Positions 27,257 to 34,567 of a stretch of DNA of 50,782 nt are shown here, one piece after another. Both the position numbers and the translations under genes were made by a program. Origin of the DNA: Pseudomonadota bacterium (lineage in GTDB: Bacteria; Pseudomonadota; Alphaproteobacteria; Caulobacterales; Caulobacteraceae); NCBI GenBank assembly GCA_018241335.1, contig JAFEEA010000003.1, positions 1 to 50,782 on the forward strand. The letters are read 5' to 3'. Every line of letters starts with the position of its first letter. Within the stretch, counting starts at the first letter, position 1. The notes beneath the pieces are model-generated. The model was not told where the DNA came from. It made no database searches and saw only the letters and a program-made list of their open reading frames with translations.

Positions 27257-28246
27257 TCAGGCGGCGGCCGGCTGGCCGTGGGCGACCGGCATCGGCGTCT
27301 TGGCCGGCTTCTGGCCGCCACGCCAGGCGTCCAGGAAGCTGGCCTGGTGGACACAGCTGACCGTGCAGTAGGGCGCGCAGCTCTTGGCGGTGGAATATTC
27401 GCGGACGATGTCGGCGGTGGTGTAGTCGGCCAGCGGGATGCCGGGGCTGCCGCGCTGCTGCGAGCAGTAGTGCACCAGGCCGTCCTCGCAGATGTAGAGA
27501 TAGCGTGCGCCGGCCCGACAGCGCCAGGCGTTGGGCTGTCCCGCCATCAGGTTCTTCTGGAACATCAGATAGTTGATCTGATGAACGATGGACCGCTTGT
27601 CGGTCAGCTTGTCGTAGACGGCGCGCTGGGTATCCGAGAGGGGGGCCAGGGTGCCCTCTGCGTCGTGCAACACGCCCACCGTATGGCTGAAGCCCAGGGC
27701 CTTGGCGGTCTCGGCCACCTCGAGGGCGTCCTGGGTGCGTTCCTCGGTGATGCCCAGGACCGAGTTGATGTTGACGTGGAACTTGGCGTGCTCGGACAGC
27801 AGCTTCAGGCGGCCCATCAGCGACTTCAGGGTCTTCTTGGAGACCTCGTCCGGCTTCACCCCGTCGATGGAGATCTGCAGCTCCTGCAGGCCCGCCTCGT
27901 TCATGCCCTCGATCGACTTCTTGGTCATCAGGAAGCCGTTGGTGATGGTGGTGGCGACCATGCCGTGGCCGCGGATACGGCGGATGACGTCCTCGTGGCC
28001 CGGATGGGTCATGGGCTCGCCCCCGGTCAGGGTGACGATCTGGGCGCCCAGGGCCGCCAGGCGGTCGACCCGCTCCAGCAGCAGCTCCAACGGCACCGGC
28101 TTGGAGACCTTGTCGTACTCGCTGCAATAGGCGCAATCGAGGTTGCAGTAGCGGGTCACCACCAGGTGGGCCAGCATCGGCTTGCGGGTCGACAGCAGCA
28201 CATTGGCGGCGACCTTCAGCCCGTCCCGCAACGTCACACCCGCCAT
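27257..28246 (-). CDS. Radical SAM / SPASM domain protein
   Basis: A radical SAM enzyme of about 329 residues. The [4Fe-4S] motif is CNLDCAYC (C34, C38, C41), followed by the SAM-contacting TLTGGEP. A C-terminal cysteine cluster (CRAGARYLYICEDG, YCSQQRG, CAPYCTVSC) is typical of SPASM/Twitch auxiliary-cluster domains. Such proteins mature peptides, activate enzymes such as sulfatases, or modify small molecules. An anaerobic sulfatase-maturating role could serve the window's sulfatase, but that gene is 25 kb away and a Cys-type sulfatase in an aerobe would normally use FGE. No short precursor peptide gene is adjacent. Start: ATG at 28246 with GGGGA upstream; the ATG at 28297 lacks a ribosome site. 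Confidence 0.87.
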   Translation of the reverse strand: MAGVTLRDGLKVAANVLLSTRKPMLAHLVVTRYCNLDCAYCSEYDKVSKPVPLELLLERVDRLAALGAQIVTLTGGEPMTHPGHEDVIRRIRGHGMVATTITNGFLMTKKSIEGMNEAGLQELQISIDGVKPDEVSKKTLKSLMGRLKLLSEHAKFHVNINSVLGITEERTQDALEVAETAKALGFSHTVGVLHDAEGTLAPLSDTQRAVYDKLTDKRSIVHQINYLMFQKNLMAGQPNAWRCRAGARYLYICEDGLVHYCSQQRGSPGIPLADYTTADIVREYSTAKSCAPYCTVSCVHQASFLDAWRGGQKPAKTPMPVAHGQPAAA

Positions 28247-28339
28247 TGTCCGGATATCCCCAACCGTCTCTCGCGAAGGCCCTAGATGGGCCTTCAATGC
28301 GCCGATGTCACGTGCTGCGCTGCAACAGAAGCCGCCAAA

Positions 28340-28846
28340 TCACTTCGGATAGTTCAGCGTCACCTGCACGACGTTGTCGCCCTGGTGGGCCTCGAACTTC
28401 ACCTGATTGAATTTCGGCAGGTTCAGCAGCGACAGGGAGTGGGGATTGTTGGTCAGTCCCCAGGGCTCGTTGGGGCCCGTGAGCCAGTTGTAGCCGAACT
28501 TATGGTTCGAATTCAGGTCCTGGTAGACGACGACCGCGTAGGAGCCGGGACGCGGAACCCAATAGCAGATGCTCTGGCTGCCGGCGCGGGCGGGCTCGCG
28601 AAGCACCCGGATCGAGCCGCCGGACTTCAGGAACTTCTTTTCGTCGTCGTAGAAGGTGACCGCCATCAAGCCCTCGGCGGCGCGGATGTTCTCCACCTTG
28701 ACGACGACCTTCACGCCCGTGGGCGAGCCGTTGCAATCGCCGCCTTGGGCCGCGGCGGCGCCCGGCGCGAGCGCCGCCATGGCGCACGCGGCGAGGCTCG
28801 CTTGGCGGAGCAGTCCGACGTTCATTCGCGAAGTCCGTGCTTTCAT
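28340..28846 (-). CDS. Secreted DUF2141-type protein
   Basis: A protein of about 168 residues (start MKARTSR at 28846; MNVGLLR at 28825 is an alternative with GGA upstream). It has a signal peptide with an alanine-rich core ending GAAAAQ. The mature part is a compact beta-sandwich with VVVKVENIRAAEGLMAVTFYDD, WVPRPGSYAVVVYQDLNSN and KFGYNWLTGPNEPWGLTNN, matching DUF2141 proteins. The function of the family is unknown. It is expected in the periplasm or outer membrane. It lies 93 bases downstream of the radical SAM start on the same strand and could share a transcript with it. Confidence 0.82.
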   Translation of the reverse strand: MKARTSRMNVGLLRQASLAACAMAALAPGAAAAQGGDCNGSPTGVKVVVKVENIRAAEGLMAVTFYDDEKKFLKSGGSIRVLREPARAGSQSICYWVPRPGSYAVVVYQDLNSNHKFGYNWLTGPNEPWGLTNNPHSLSLLNLPKFNQVKFEAHQGDNVVQVTLNYPK

Positions 28847-29289
28847 GGCCAAGCTAGGTACCGTCCGCTCATGGCTCAAATATGCTTTCGAGGTGGTTTA
28901 CGCGACCGAGGGGGCCGGAACAGGGCCAGGCGCGGGAGGCAGGCCGTTCCCCTTGATAGGATGGGGGTTTGCCGGCGCGGGCGCCAGGGTTGGCCGTGCG
29001 CGATCACAGTGGGCGCCACGGTTCCGTTTCACCGACGTAGCGCGCGGCTGGACCGCGGGTTCCATCGAGCGGGGATATTCGCGGCCTGAAGCGTAAGGCG
29101 GCCGTCGCTCCAAGGCCGAAGATGTCGTGTAGCCGACATAGTTTTCGGCCTTGTTCTTGCCGCAATTCCTATCTGGACGTGCGGCTGGAAACTTCATTCC
29201 AGCAAGTGTTGTGCGCCGTATGCTCAATATAAGGCGTCCGACCTGAGGATTCAGATTCGATAAACGGTCGCGACGACAGAATTCTCCGC
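28847..29289. other. Gene-poor region with orphan hairpin
   Basis: This gap of about 440 bases lies between the minus-strand DUF2141 gene and a short plus-strand reading frame. Open frames crossing it lack codon bias and ribosome sites. It contains the strong hairpin at 29112-29152 and, at about 29155-29280, a comparatively AT-rich stretch that could be a promoter for the small gene at 29290 and the kyn genes. No tRNA or known riboswitch fold was recognised. Confidence 0.4.
29112..29152 (+). terminator. Terminator-like hairpin with no upstream gene
   Basis: AAGGCCGAA (29112-29120) pairs perfectly with TTCGGCCTT (29144-29152), and inside it ATGTCG pairs with CGACAT around a six-base loop. The stem is followed on the plus strand by TTGTTCTT, a modest T-rich tail, so it could be an intrinsic terminator for plus-strand transcription. 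No plus-strand protein gene ends before it. It may end a non-coding transcript from the 28.9-29.1 kb region, or be a structured regulatory site. Confidence 0.45.
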
Positions 29290-29418
29290 ATGAGAGAGCT
29301 GCCGATTCGCTGGGCCGAGCCGCCGAAACCCAAGGGGATGAGCTTCAAGGCCTTCCTGTGGGTGGCGCTGACCGTCGCGGTTCTGGTCTTTTGCGCCGTC
29401 ACGGCCCTGGTCCGCTAG
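29290..29418 (+). CDS. Small single-pass membrane protein (42 residues)
   Basis: A short reading frame encoding 42 residues: a charged, proline-rich N-terminus (MRELPIRWAEPPKPKG) and one hydrophobic helix (AFLWVALTVAVLVFCAVTAL) ending in VR. The layout is that of a small inner-membrane protein. It fits between the gene-poor region and kynB (51 bases downstream, same strand). There is no strong ribosome site before the ATG, which lowers confidence. The function is unknown. Confidence 0.5.
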   Translation: MRELPIRWAEPPKPKGMSFKAFLWVALTVAVLVFCAVTALVR

Positions 29419-29469
29419 GCGCCGACCGAATTCCTCCTCTAGGGTCCGGCGTCGCCTCTGGACCCCACC

Positions 29470-30129
29470 ATGCTCAAGAACGCCCCGCCCGCAGCCGCGC
29501 CGCCAAGGCTCTGGGATATCAGCCAATCCCTACGCGCCGGCCTGCCCGTGTGGCCGGGCGACACCGCCTTCCATGCGCGCCGGACCTGGGACATGGCCCA
29601 GGGTTCGCCGGTCAACGTCTCCGCCTTCGAGACGTCCACGCACGCCGGGACTCACGCCGATGCGCCCCTGCATTATGCGGGCGGCGGCGGCGCGGCGGCG
29701 GACTTGGACCTGGAGCCCTACCTCGGGCTTTGCCGGGTCGTGGACGCGCGGGCGGGCGGCTCCGTGATCTCGGCGGACTTCGTGGATGGCCTGGGCGACC
29801 TGCCGCCCAGGGTTCTGTTCCGCACCTATGACGCCTTCCCGCGAGACGCCTGGCGGTCGGACTTCGTCACCATCAGCGCCGCGGCCATCGCCACCATGGC
29901 CCGCCGGGGCGTGCGCCTGGTAGGCCTCGACAGCCCTTCGCTCGACCCGGAGACGTCCAAGACCATGGACGCCCACCACGCGGTGCACGCCGCGGGAATG
30001 CGGATCCTCGAAGGGCTGGTTCTCGATGATGTCCCGCCGGGCGACTACGAACTGATCGCCCTGCCGCTGAAGCTGGCGGGTCTGGACGCGGCCCCGGTGC
30101 GCGCGGTGCTGCGCGAGTGGGTCCGATGA
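29470..30129 (+). CDS. kynB: Kynurenine formamidase
   Basis: A 219-residue member of the cyclase/KynB family, hydrolysing N-formylkynurenine to kynurenine and formate in tryptophan breakdown. The metal-binding signature THAGTHADAPLHY is intact (H58, H62, D64, H68). The N-terminus ISQSLRAGLPVWPGDTAF is typical of bacterial KynB. Its TGA overlaps the ATG of kynureninase (ATGA), so the two are translationally coupled, which confirms the pathway assignment. The first enzyme, tryptophan 2,3-dioxygenase, is not in the window. The start ATG at 29470 has only a weak GGAC upstream. Confidence 0.93.
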   Translation: MLKNAPPAAAPPRLWDISQSLRAGLPVWPGDTAFHARRTWDMAQGSPVNVSAFETSTHAGTHADAPLHYAGGGGAAADLDLEPYLGLCRVVDARAGGSVISADFVDGLGDLPPRVLFRTYDAFPRDAWRSDFVTISAAAIATMARRGVRLVGLDSPSLDPETSKTMDAHHAVHAAGMRILEGLVLDDVPPGDYELIALPLKLAGLDAAPVRAVLREWVR

Positions 30130-31352
30130 GCCTCGATCTCGCGGCCGTCCGCGCCCTCGACGCCAGCGACCCCTTGCGCGCGTTCCGCGACCGGTTCGAC
30201 CTGCCGGACGGCGTGATCTACATGGATGGCAACTCGCTTGGGCCCCTGCCCAGGACGGCTCGCGCAGCCCTGACGCGCGCCGTCGACGACGAATGGGGTC
30301 GGGGACTGATCCGCAGCTGGAACGACGCCGGCTGGATCGACGCGCCCCGCCGCGTCGGCGACAGGATCGCCGGCCTGATCGGGGCGTCGCCCGGCGAGGT
30401 GGTCGTCGCGGACTCCACCTCCGTGAACCTCTTCAAGCTGGCGGCGGCGGCCGTCGGCGCGCGGCCCGGGCGGCGGGTGATCCTGACCGAGGCCGGCAAT
30501 TTTCCCACCGACCTCTACATCGCCCAGGGGCTGGCCGCCGTGCTGCCGGCTGTGCAGGTGAGGGCGGTCCCGGCCGATGAGATCGCCGCCCACCTGGGCC
30601 CGGACGTCGCCCTGCTGCAGCTCAGCCACGTGCACTACAAGAGCGCTCGCCGTCATGACATGGCGGCGCTGACCACGGCCGCCCAGGCGGCCGGCGCCCT
30701 GACGCTCTGGGACCTCAGCCACAGCGCAGGGGCGATCGAGGTGGACCTCAATGGCTGTAACGCCGACCTCGCCGTCGGTTGCGGCTACAAGTTCCTGAAC
30801 GGCGGCCCGGGCGCGCCGGCGTTCCTGTTCGTCGCCGCGCGCCACCAGGCAAGGCTGGTGTCACCCCTTGCCGGTTGGATGGGGCACGCCGCCCCGTTCG
30901 ACTTCGTCGACGAATACCGCCCCGCGCCGGGGGTCGAGCGGTTTCTGTGCGGCACGCCTTCGATCCTCGCTCTCACCGCCCTGGAGGCCGGCGTCGAGAT
31001 CGCCGCCGCGGTGGACGCCCAGGCCCTGGCCGCCAAGGCCAAGCGGCTGATCGGTCTCTTCATCACCGAGGTCGAGGCGCGCTGCCCGACCCTGACCCTG
31101 GCCAGTCCCCGGCACGGCCCGCGCGGCAGCCACGTCTCCTTCGCCCACCCCGAGGGATACCGCATCATGCGTGCGCTGATCGCACGCGGCCTGATCGGCG
31201 ACTTCCGCGAGCCCGACATCCTGCGCTTCGGGATCACCCCGCTCTACCTGGGCTATGAGGACGTGTGGCGCGCCGCCCAGTTGATTCAGCAAGTGCTCGA
31301 CGCCGAAGCCTGGCGGGACGAGTCGGTCCGGCAGGCCGGGCGGGTGACCTAG
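30126..31352 (+). CDS. kynU: Kynureninase
   Basis: A 408-residue PLP-dependent enzyme cleaving L-kynurenine to anthranilate and L-alanine. The PLP lysine is K222 in GCGYKFLNGGPGAPAF, a kynureninase signature; WDLSHSAGAIEVDLN precedes it, and YMDGNSLGPLP near residue 32 is the conserved N-terminal loop. The start at 30126 is set by the ATGA overlap with kynB; a GTG nine bases earlier is unlikely. Together kynB-kynU give anthranilate production from tryptophan, for biosynthesis or further breakdown. The Mur ligase-like gene follows after 47 bases on the same strand but is functionally unrelated. Confidence 0.95.
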   Translation: MSLDLAAVRALDASDPLRAFRDRFDLPDGVIYMDGNSLGPLPRTARAALTRAVDDEWGRGLIRSWNDAGWIDAPRRVGDRIAGLIGASPGEVVVADSTSVNLFKLAAAAVGARPGRRVILTEAGNFPTDLYIAQGLAAVLPAVQVRAVPADEIAAHLGPDVALLQLSHVHYKSARRHDMAALTTAAQAAGALTLWDLSHSAGAIEVDLNGCNADLAVGCGYKFLNGGPGAPAFLFVAARHQARLVSPLAGWMGHAAPFDFVDEYRPAPGVERFLCGTPSILALTALEAGVEIAAAVDAQALAAKAKRLIGLFITEVEARCPTLTLASPRHGPRGSHVSFAHPEGYRIMRALIARGLIGDFREPDILRFGITPLYLGYEDVWRAAQLIQQVLDAEAWRDESVRQAGRVT

Positions 31353-31399
31353 GTTCGACGCCTCTTCCCTCGCGGCCCGCATCGCCGCACAAGGACGCC

Positions 31400-32812
31400 A
31401 TGCACGTCTATTTCCTCGGCATCGCCGGCGCCGGCGTCAGCGCCTTGGCTTCGGTCCTGGCGTCTGAAGGCCATACGGTCTCGGGCTCGGACGACGGGGT
31501 CTTCCCGCCGGTCAGCACCTACCTGACCCGCATGGGCATTCCCTATCACGTGGGATTCGACCCGGCGCAGATTCCCGCCGCGATCGACGTCGCGATCGTC
31601 GGCTCCAGCGCCAAGCTGGACCTGGGCGACAACCCCGAGCTGGCGGAGCTGATCCGGCGCGGGGTCCCGCGCTACAGCTTCGCCGAATTCCTGGGCCTGC
31701 ACACGCAGGGGCGCGAGAACATCGTTGTCGCCGGCAGCTTCGGCAAGTCCAGCCTCACCGCCCTGATCGCCTATCTGATGCGAGCGGTGGGCAAGGACCC
31801 GGGCTATTTCATCGGGGCCATCCCCCTGGACCTCGACGCAACCGGACATGCCGGCAAGGACCGGGCCTTCGTCATCGAGGGCGACGAGTACATCGTCGGC
31901 GGCGAGGACCGGCGGTCGAAGTTCATGCTCTATCACCCGTCCCAGGTGCTGCTGAGCTCCATCGTCCACGACCATGTGAACGTCTTCCCGACCATGGCCG
32001 ACTACGAGGCGCCGTTCGCGGAGCTTCTGGCCCTGCTGCCGCGCGACGGTCTGCTGGTCTGCGCCCAGGGGTACGAGCCCATCGAGCGGCTGACGGCCGG
32101 GCGCAAGGTCGTCTGGTACGGTCTGGAAGACGGCGCCGACTACCGGGCCGCCAACATCCAGGTCGGCGAGACCACCACCTTCGATCTCGCCACGCCGTCG
32201 GGTGAGACCATCCCCCTGGCCACGCAGCTCCTCGGCCTGCACAACATCGAGAACATCGCCGGCGCCGCCGCCCTGCTGCTCGAGCGCGGCGACATCGACG
32301 CCTTCACCCTGCGCCAGGCTTTGCCGCGCTTCCGGGGCGTGGCGCGGCGGCTGGACAAGAAGACCGCGACGTCCCGCGTCCCCGCCTATGAAGGGTTCGG
32401 CTCGTCCTACGAAAAGGCGCGTTCGGCCATCGAGGCCATCGCCTTGCACTTCCCCGGCCGCCCGGCCGTGGTGGTGTTCGAGCCGCACACCTTCTCGTGG
32501 CGCAACGAGGAAGCCCTGGCCTGGTACGACACGGTGTTCGAGGGCGTGTCGCGCGTGCTGCTGCTGCCTCCGCCGGGTCACGGCGCGGCGACCCATCACC
32601 AGCTCAGCCAGACCGATATCCTGGCCCGCATCCGCTCCGCCGGCGTTGACGCCGACGCCTTCGCCAATGGCCCGGAGGTCCTGGCGGAACTGGACCGGTC
32701 GCTGTCCGGGGACGAGGTGCTGCTGCTGCTGTCGTCGGGCCCCCTGGCCGGCCTCGCCGAGACCGCGCCGGCCCTGCTGGAGACCAAGTTCGGGATGGGC
32801 GGCAAGGCCTGA
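31400..32812 (+). CDS. Mur ligase family protein, Mpl-like
   Basis: A 470-residue three-domain Mur ligase. The N-terminal Rossmann part starts HVYFLGIAGAGVSALA, as in MurC and Mpl. The central ATPase has the P-loop AGSFGKSS (residues 111-118), where Mpl and MurC normally have GTHGKT. EGDEYIVGGEDRRSKF then corresponds to the Mpl stretch that binds the substrate. The C-terminal domain has VVFEPHTFSWRNEEAL. Mpl joins recycled murein tripeptide to UDP-MurNAc. The shift from GTHGKT to GSFGKS and the altered central motif suggest a divergent or differently acting ligase. The ATG at 31400 follows AAGGA by five bases; a longer upstream frame is not protein-like. The stop codon TGA lies at the edge of the repeat that follows. 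Confidence 0.82.
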   Translation: MHVYFLGIAGAGVSALASVLASEGHTVSGSDDGVFPPVSTYLTRMGIPYHVGFDPAQIPAAIDVAIVGSSAKLDLGDNPELAELIRRGVPRYSFAEFLGLHTQGRENIVVAGSFGKSSLTALIAYLMRAVGKDPGYFIGAIPLDLDATGHAGKDRAFVIEGDEYIVGGEDRRSKFMLYHPSQVLLSSIVHDHVNVFPTMADYEAPFAELLALLPRDGLLVCAQGYEPIERLTAGRKVVWYGLEDGADYRAANIQVGETTTFDLATPSGETIPLATQLLGLHNIENIAGAAALLLERGDIDAFTLRQALPRFRGVARRLDKKTATSRVPAYEGFGSSYEKARSAIEAIALHFPGRPAVVVFEPHTFSWRNEEALAWYDTVFEGVSRVLLLPPPGHGAATHHQLSQTDILARIRSAGVDADAFANGPEVLAELDRSLSGDEVLLLLSSGPLAGLAETAPALLETKFGMGGKA

Positions 32813-32963
32813 ACCCCTCATCCTCCCACGCTCTTCGCGCGCGGGCCCCTCCTTCTCCCTCTGGGAGAAGGGACTCAAGCGTCGCCGTTCGTGCTCGGAA
32901 CACCTCTTCCGAAGGGAGAGGGAGGGGCCCAATCGCCTAGCGATTGGGAGGGTGAGGGGTTCA
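32811..32963. repeat. REP-like inverted repeat pair, copy C
   Basis: The left arm (32811-32872) runs GAACCCCTCATCCTCCC, a GC-rich core, GGGCCCCTCCTTCTCCC, then an inner stem. The right arm (32901-32963) is its inverse: GGGAGAGGGAGGGGCCC, an AATCGCC/CGATT hairpin, GGGAGGGTGAGGGGTTCA. It fills the gap between two convergent genes, and its outer ends TGAACCCCTCA supply the TGA stop codons of both the Mur ligase gene and the dehydrogenase gene. It is a member of the same family as 1-62 and 8774-8955. Confidence 0.85.
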
Positions 32964-34388
32964 GGCCGTCGCGACTATCCCTAAACCATTCAAGCCTTCC
33001 CTCACCGCCGCCCGGAACCGCGCGTCTTGCGCCAACCGGGCCGGGAATACCTCCCGCACTTCCAGCAAGGCCGCCGCCCCACCGTCGCTGACAGTCGCTG
33101 CCAGCCGGTCCGCCAGGGGATCCAGCAGCGGGCGACCGGCCGCGGTTTCGCGGGCGACGAATGCCATCCACCCCGCCACCGCCAGGCCCAGCCGCGCTAC
33201 CGGCCGGCCGTCGTCCAGGGCCTCCTGTACGGTCGCCAGCAGGCGGATGGGCAGCTTCTGCGAGCCGTCCATGGCGATCTGGATCAGGCGATGGCGGATG
33301 GCCGGGTTGGCGAAGCGCTTGAGGATCGCCTCGATGTAGGCGCCGACATCCATGCCCTTTGGCGCGCGGACGGCCGGAGCGATGTCGATGATCATCAGGT
33401 CACGCAGGAGGGCCCCAAGTTCCGGGTCCGCCGCCGCCTCCGCCACGGTCTCGAAACCCCGAGCCAGGCCCAGGTAGGCCAGGCTGGAGTGGGCTCCGTT
33501 GAGCAGCCGAAGCTTGGCCGCCTCGTAGCCCTCGACATCCGAGGTCAGGGTCACGCCGACCGCCCCAAGGTCCGGAGCGCCGGGCCCCAGGTCGTCTTCC
33601 AGGACCCATTGCACGAACCCCTCGCGCTGCACCGGGGCGGCGTCGACCAGGCCCAGGCGGCTCTCGACCAGGGCCAGCAGGGCGCCGTCGGCGGCCGGCG
33701 TGATGCTGTCGACCATGGACGACGGGAAACGCGCCTCGCCCTCGATCCAGGCCGCCAGCTCCGCGTCACGCTCGGCGGCCATCTGCATGACCGCATGACG
33801 CAGTTTGCGGCCGTTGGCCGGCAGGTTGTCGCAACTCGCCACGACAAATGGCCCGTGGCCCGCCGCGCGCCGGGCCGCCAGACCCGCGACGACCCACCCC
33901 ACGGCGCTGCGCGGCGTCCCCTGGCCGCGCCCCGCCAGGTCGGCGGCGATGTCCGGATTTCGGTGGTCGAGATCGCCCGCGGCGTCCAGGCCATAGCCCT
34001 TCTCGGTGACGGTGAGGCCCAGCCAGCGCGTGGCCGGCGCCGCCAGACGCGCCAGCACCGCCGCCGGATCGCGCGAGGCCGCCAGCACCTCGGTCATGGC
34101 GCCGATCACCCTCACCCGCGTCACCGCCTCCAATTCGGCCAGGGCGTAGAGGCCGTCCTGGGGCGCGAGCGCGTCGGGGAGGGTCGTGCTCTTGGGCGCG
34201 ATTCCGCTGATCGCCCAGCGCGGATCGGTCTCCAGCAGCCGGTCGAAGAACCAGGCCTGGTGCGCGCGGTGAAAGGCGCCGGGACCGAGGTGCGCGACCC
34301 CGATCGTCGTGGCGGCGCGATCATAGCCGAACCGCTCCACCCCGACCGCCAACTGGCCCAGGCTCCGCATCGACAGCCGTTCCGTCAT
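32961..34388 (-). CDS. uxuB: Mannitol dehydrogenase family, likely fructuronate reductase
   Basis: A 475-residue polyol-specific long-chain dehydrogenase. The N-terminal NAD-binding domain contains IGVAHLGPGAFHRAHQAWFFD, the signature of the family, and the C-terminal helical domain carries the catalytic lysine region (DNLPANGRKLRHAV, with SMVDSITPA in the usual place). Family members are mannitol dehydrogenase, fructuronate reductase (UxuB) and tagaturonate reductase (UxaB-like). Divergence from a LacI regulator whose operator also precedes uxaC-kduI-kduD makes fructuronate reductase the best choice. The ATG at 34388 follows GAGGA by five bases; an upstream extension to 34442 is rejected. 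Confidence 0.85.
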   Translation of the reverse strand: MTERLSMRSLGQLAVGVERFGYDRAATTIGVAHLGPGAFHRAHQAWFFDRLLETDPRWAISGIAPKSTTLPDALAPQDGLYALAELEAVTRVRVIGAMTEVLAASRDPAAVLARLAAPATRWLGLTVTEKGYGLDAAGDLDHRNPDIAADLAGRGQGTPRSAVGWVVAGLAARRAAGHGPFVVASCDNLPANGRKLRHAVMQMAAERDAELAAWIEGEARFPSSMVDSITPAADGALLALVESRLGLVDAAPVQREGFVQWVLEDDLGPGAPDLGAVGVTLTSDVEGYEAAKLRLLNGAHSSLAYLGLARGFETVAEAAADPELGALLRDLMIIDIAPAVRAPKGMDVGAYIEAILKRFANPAIRHRLIQIAMDGSQKLPIRLLATVQEALDDGRPVARLGLAVAGWMAFVARETAAGRPLLDPLADRLAATVSDGGAAALLEVREVFPARLAQDARFRAAVREGLNGLGIVATA

Positions 34389-34445
34389 GCCGTTCCTCGG
34401 CCTGCCGGCCGCTCCTGCTCGTTTCGCATGCCGCTTGCCCAATCA

Positions 34446-34459
34446 GTAACCGGTGTCAT
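34446..34459. promoter_or_regulatory. LacI-type operator, site 1
   Basis: GTAACCGGTGTCAT is a near-palindrome around a central CG, the form bound by LacI-family regulators. It lies in the gap between the fructuronate-reductase-like gene (57 bases upstream of its start) and the LacI gene. The exact reverse complement occurs at 42570-42583 before uxaC. It is the likely binding site of the regulator encoded at 34568-35632. Confidence 0.7.
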
Positions 34460-34567
34460 GCTGTGCTCGCTAGCCTGGCCCTGCCGCATTGTCGCGCGGT
34501 CGCCGCGTCGTCTATGAGAGGAATGTCTCGGGGGACAACACCCCGGACATCTGGTTCTGGAGCGCCC

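Noticed and set aside
27257-28246. Radical SAM protein as hopanoid HpnH or as the window's sulfatase activator
   Set aside because: The sequence around the CxxxCxxC motif does not match HpnH, and the sulfatase is 25 kb away in a likely aerobe that would use FGE; neither name is supported.
28898-29227. 109-residue minus-strand frame in the gene-poor region
   Set aside because: It has no ribosome site, Arg/Pro-rich random composition, and would run through the orphan hairpin.
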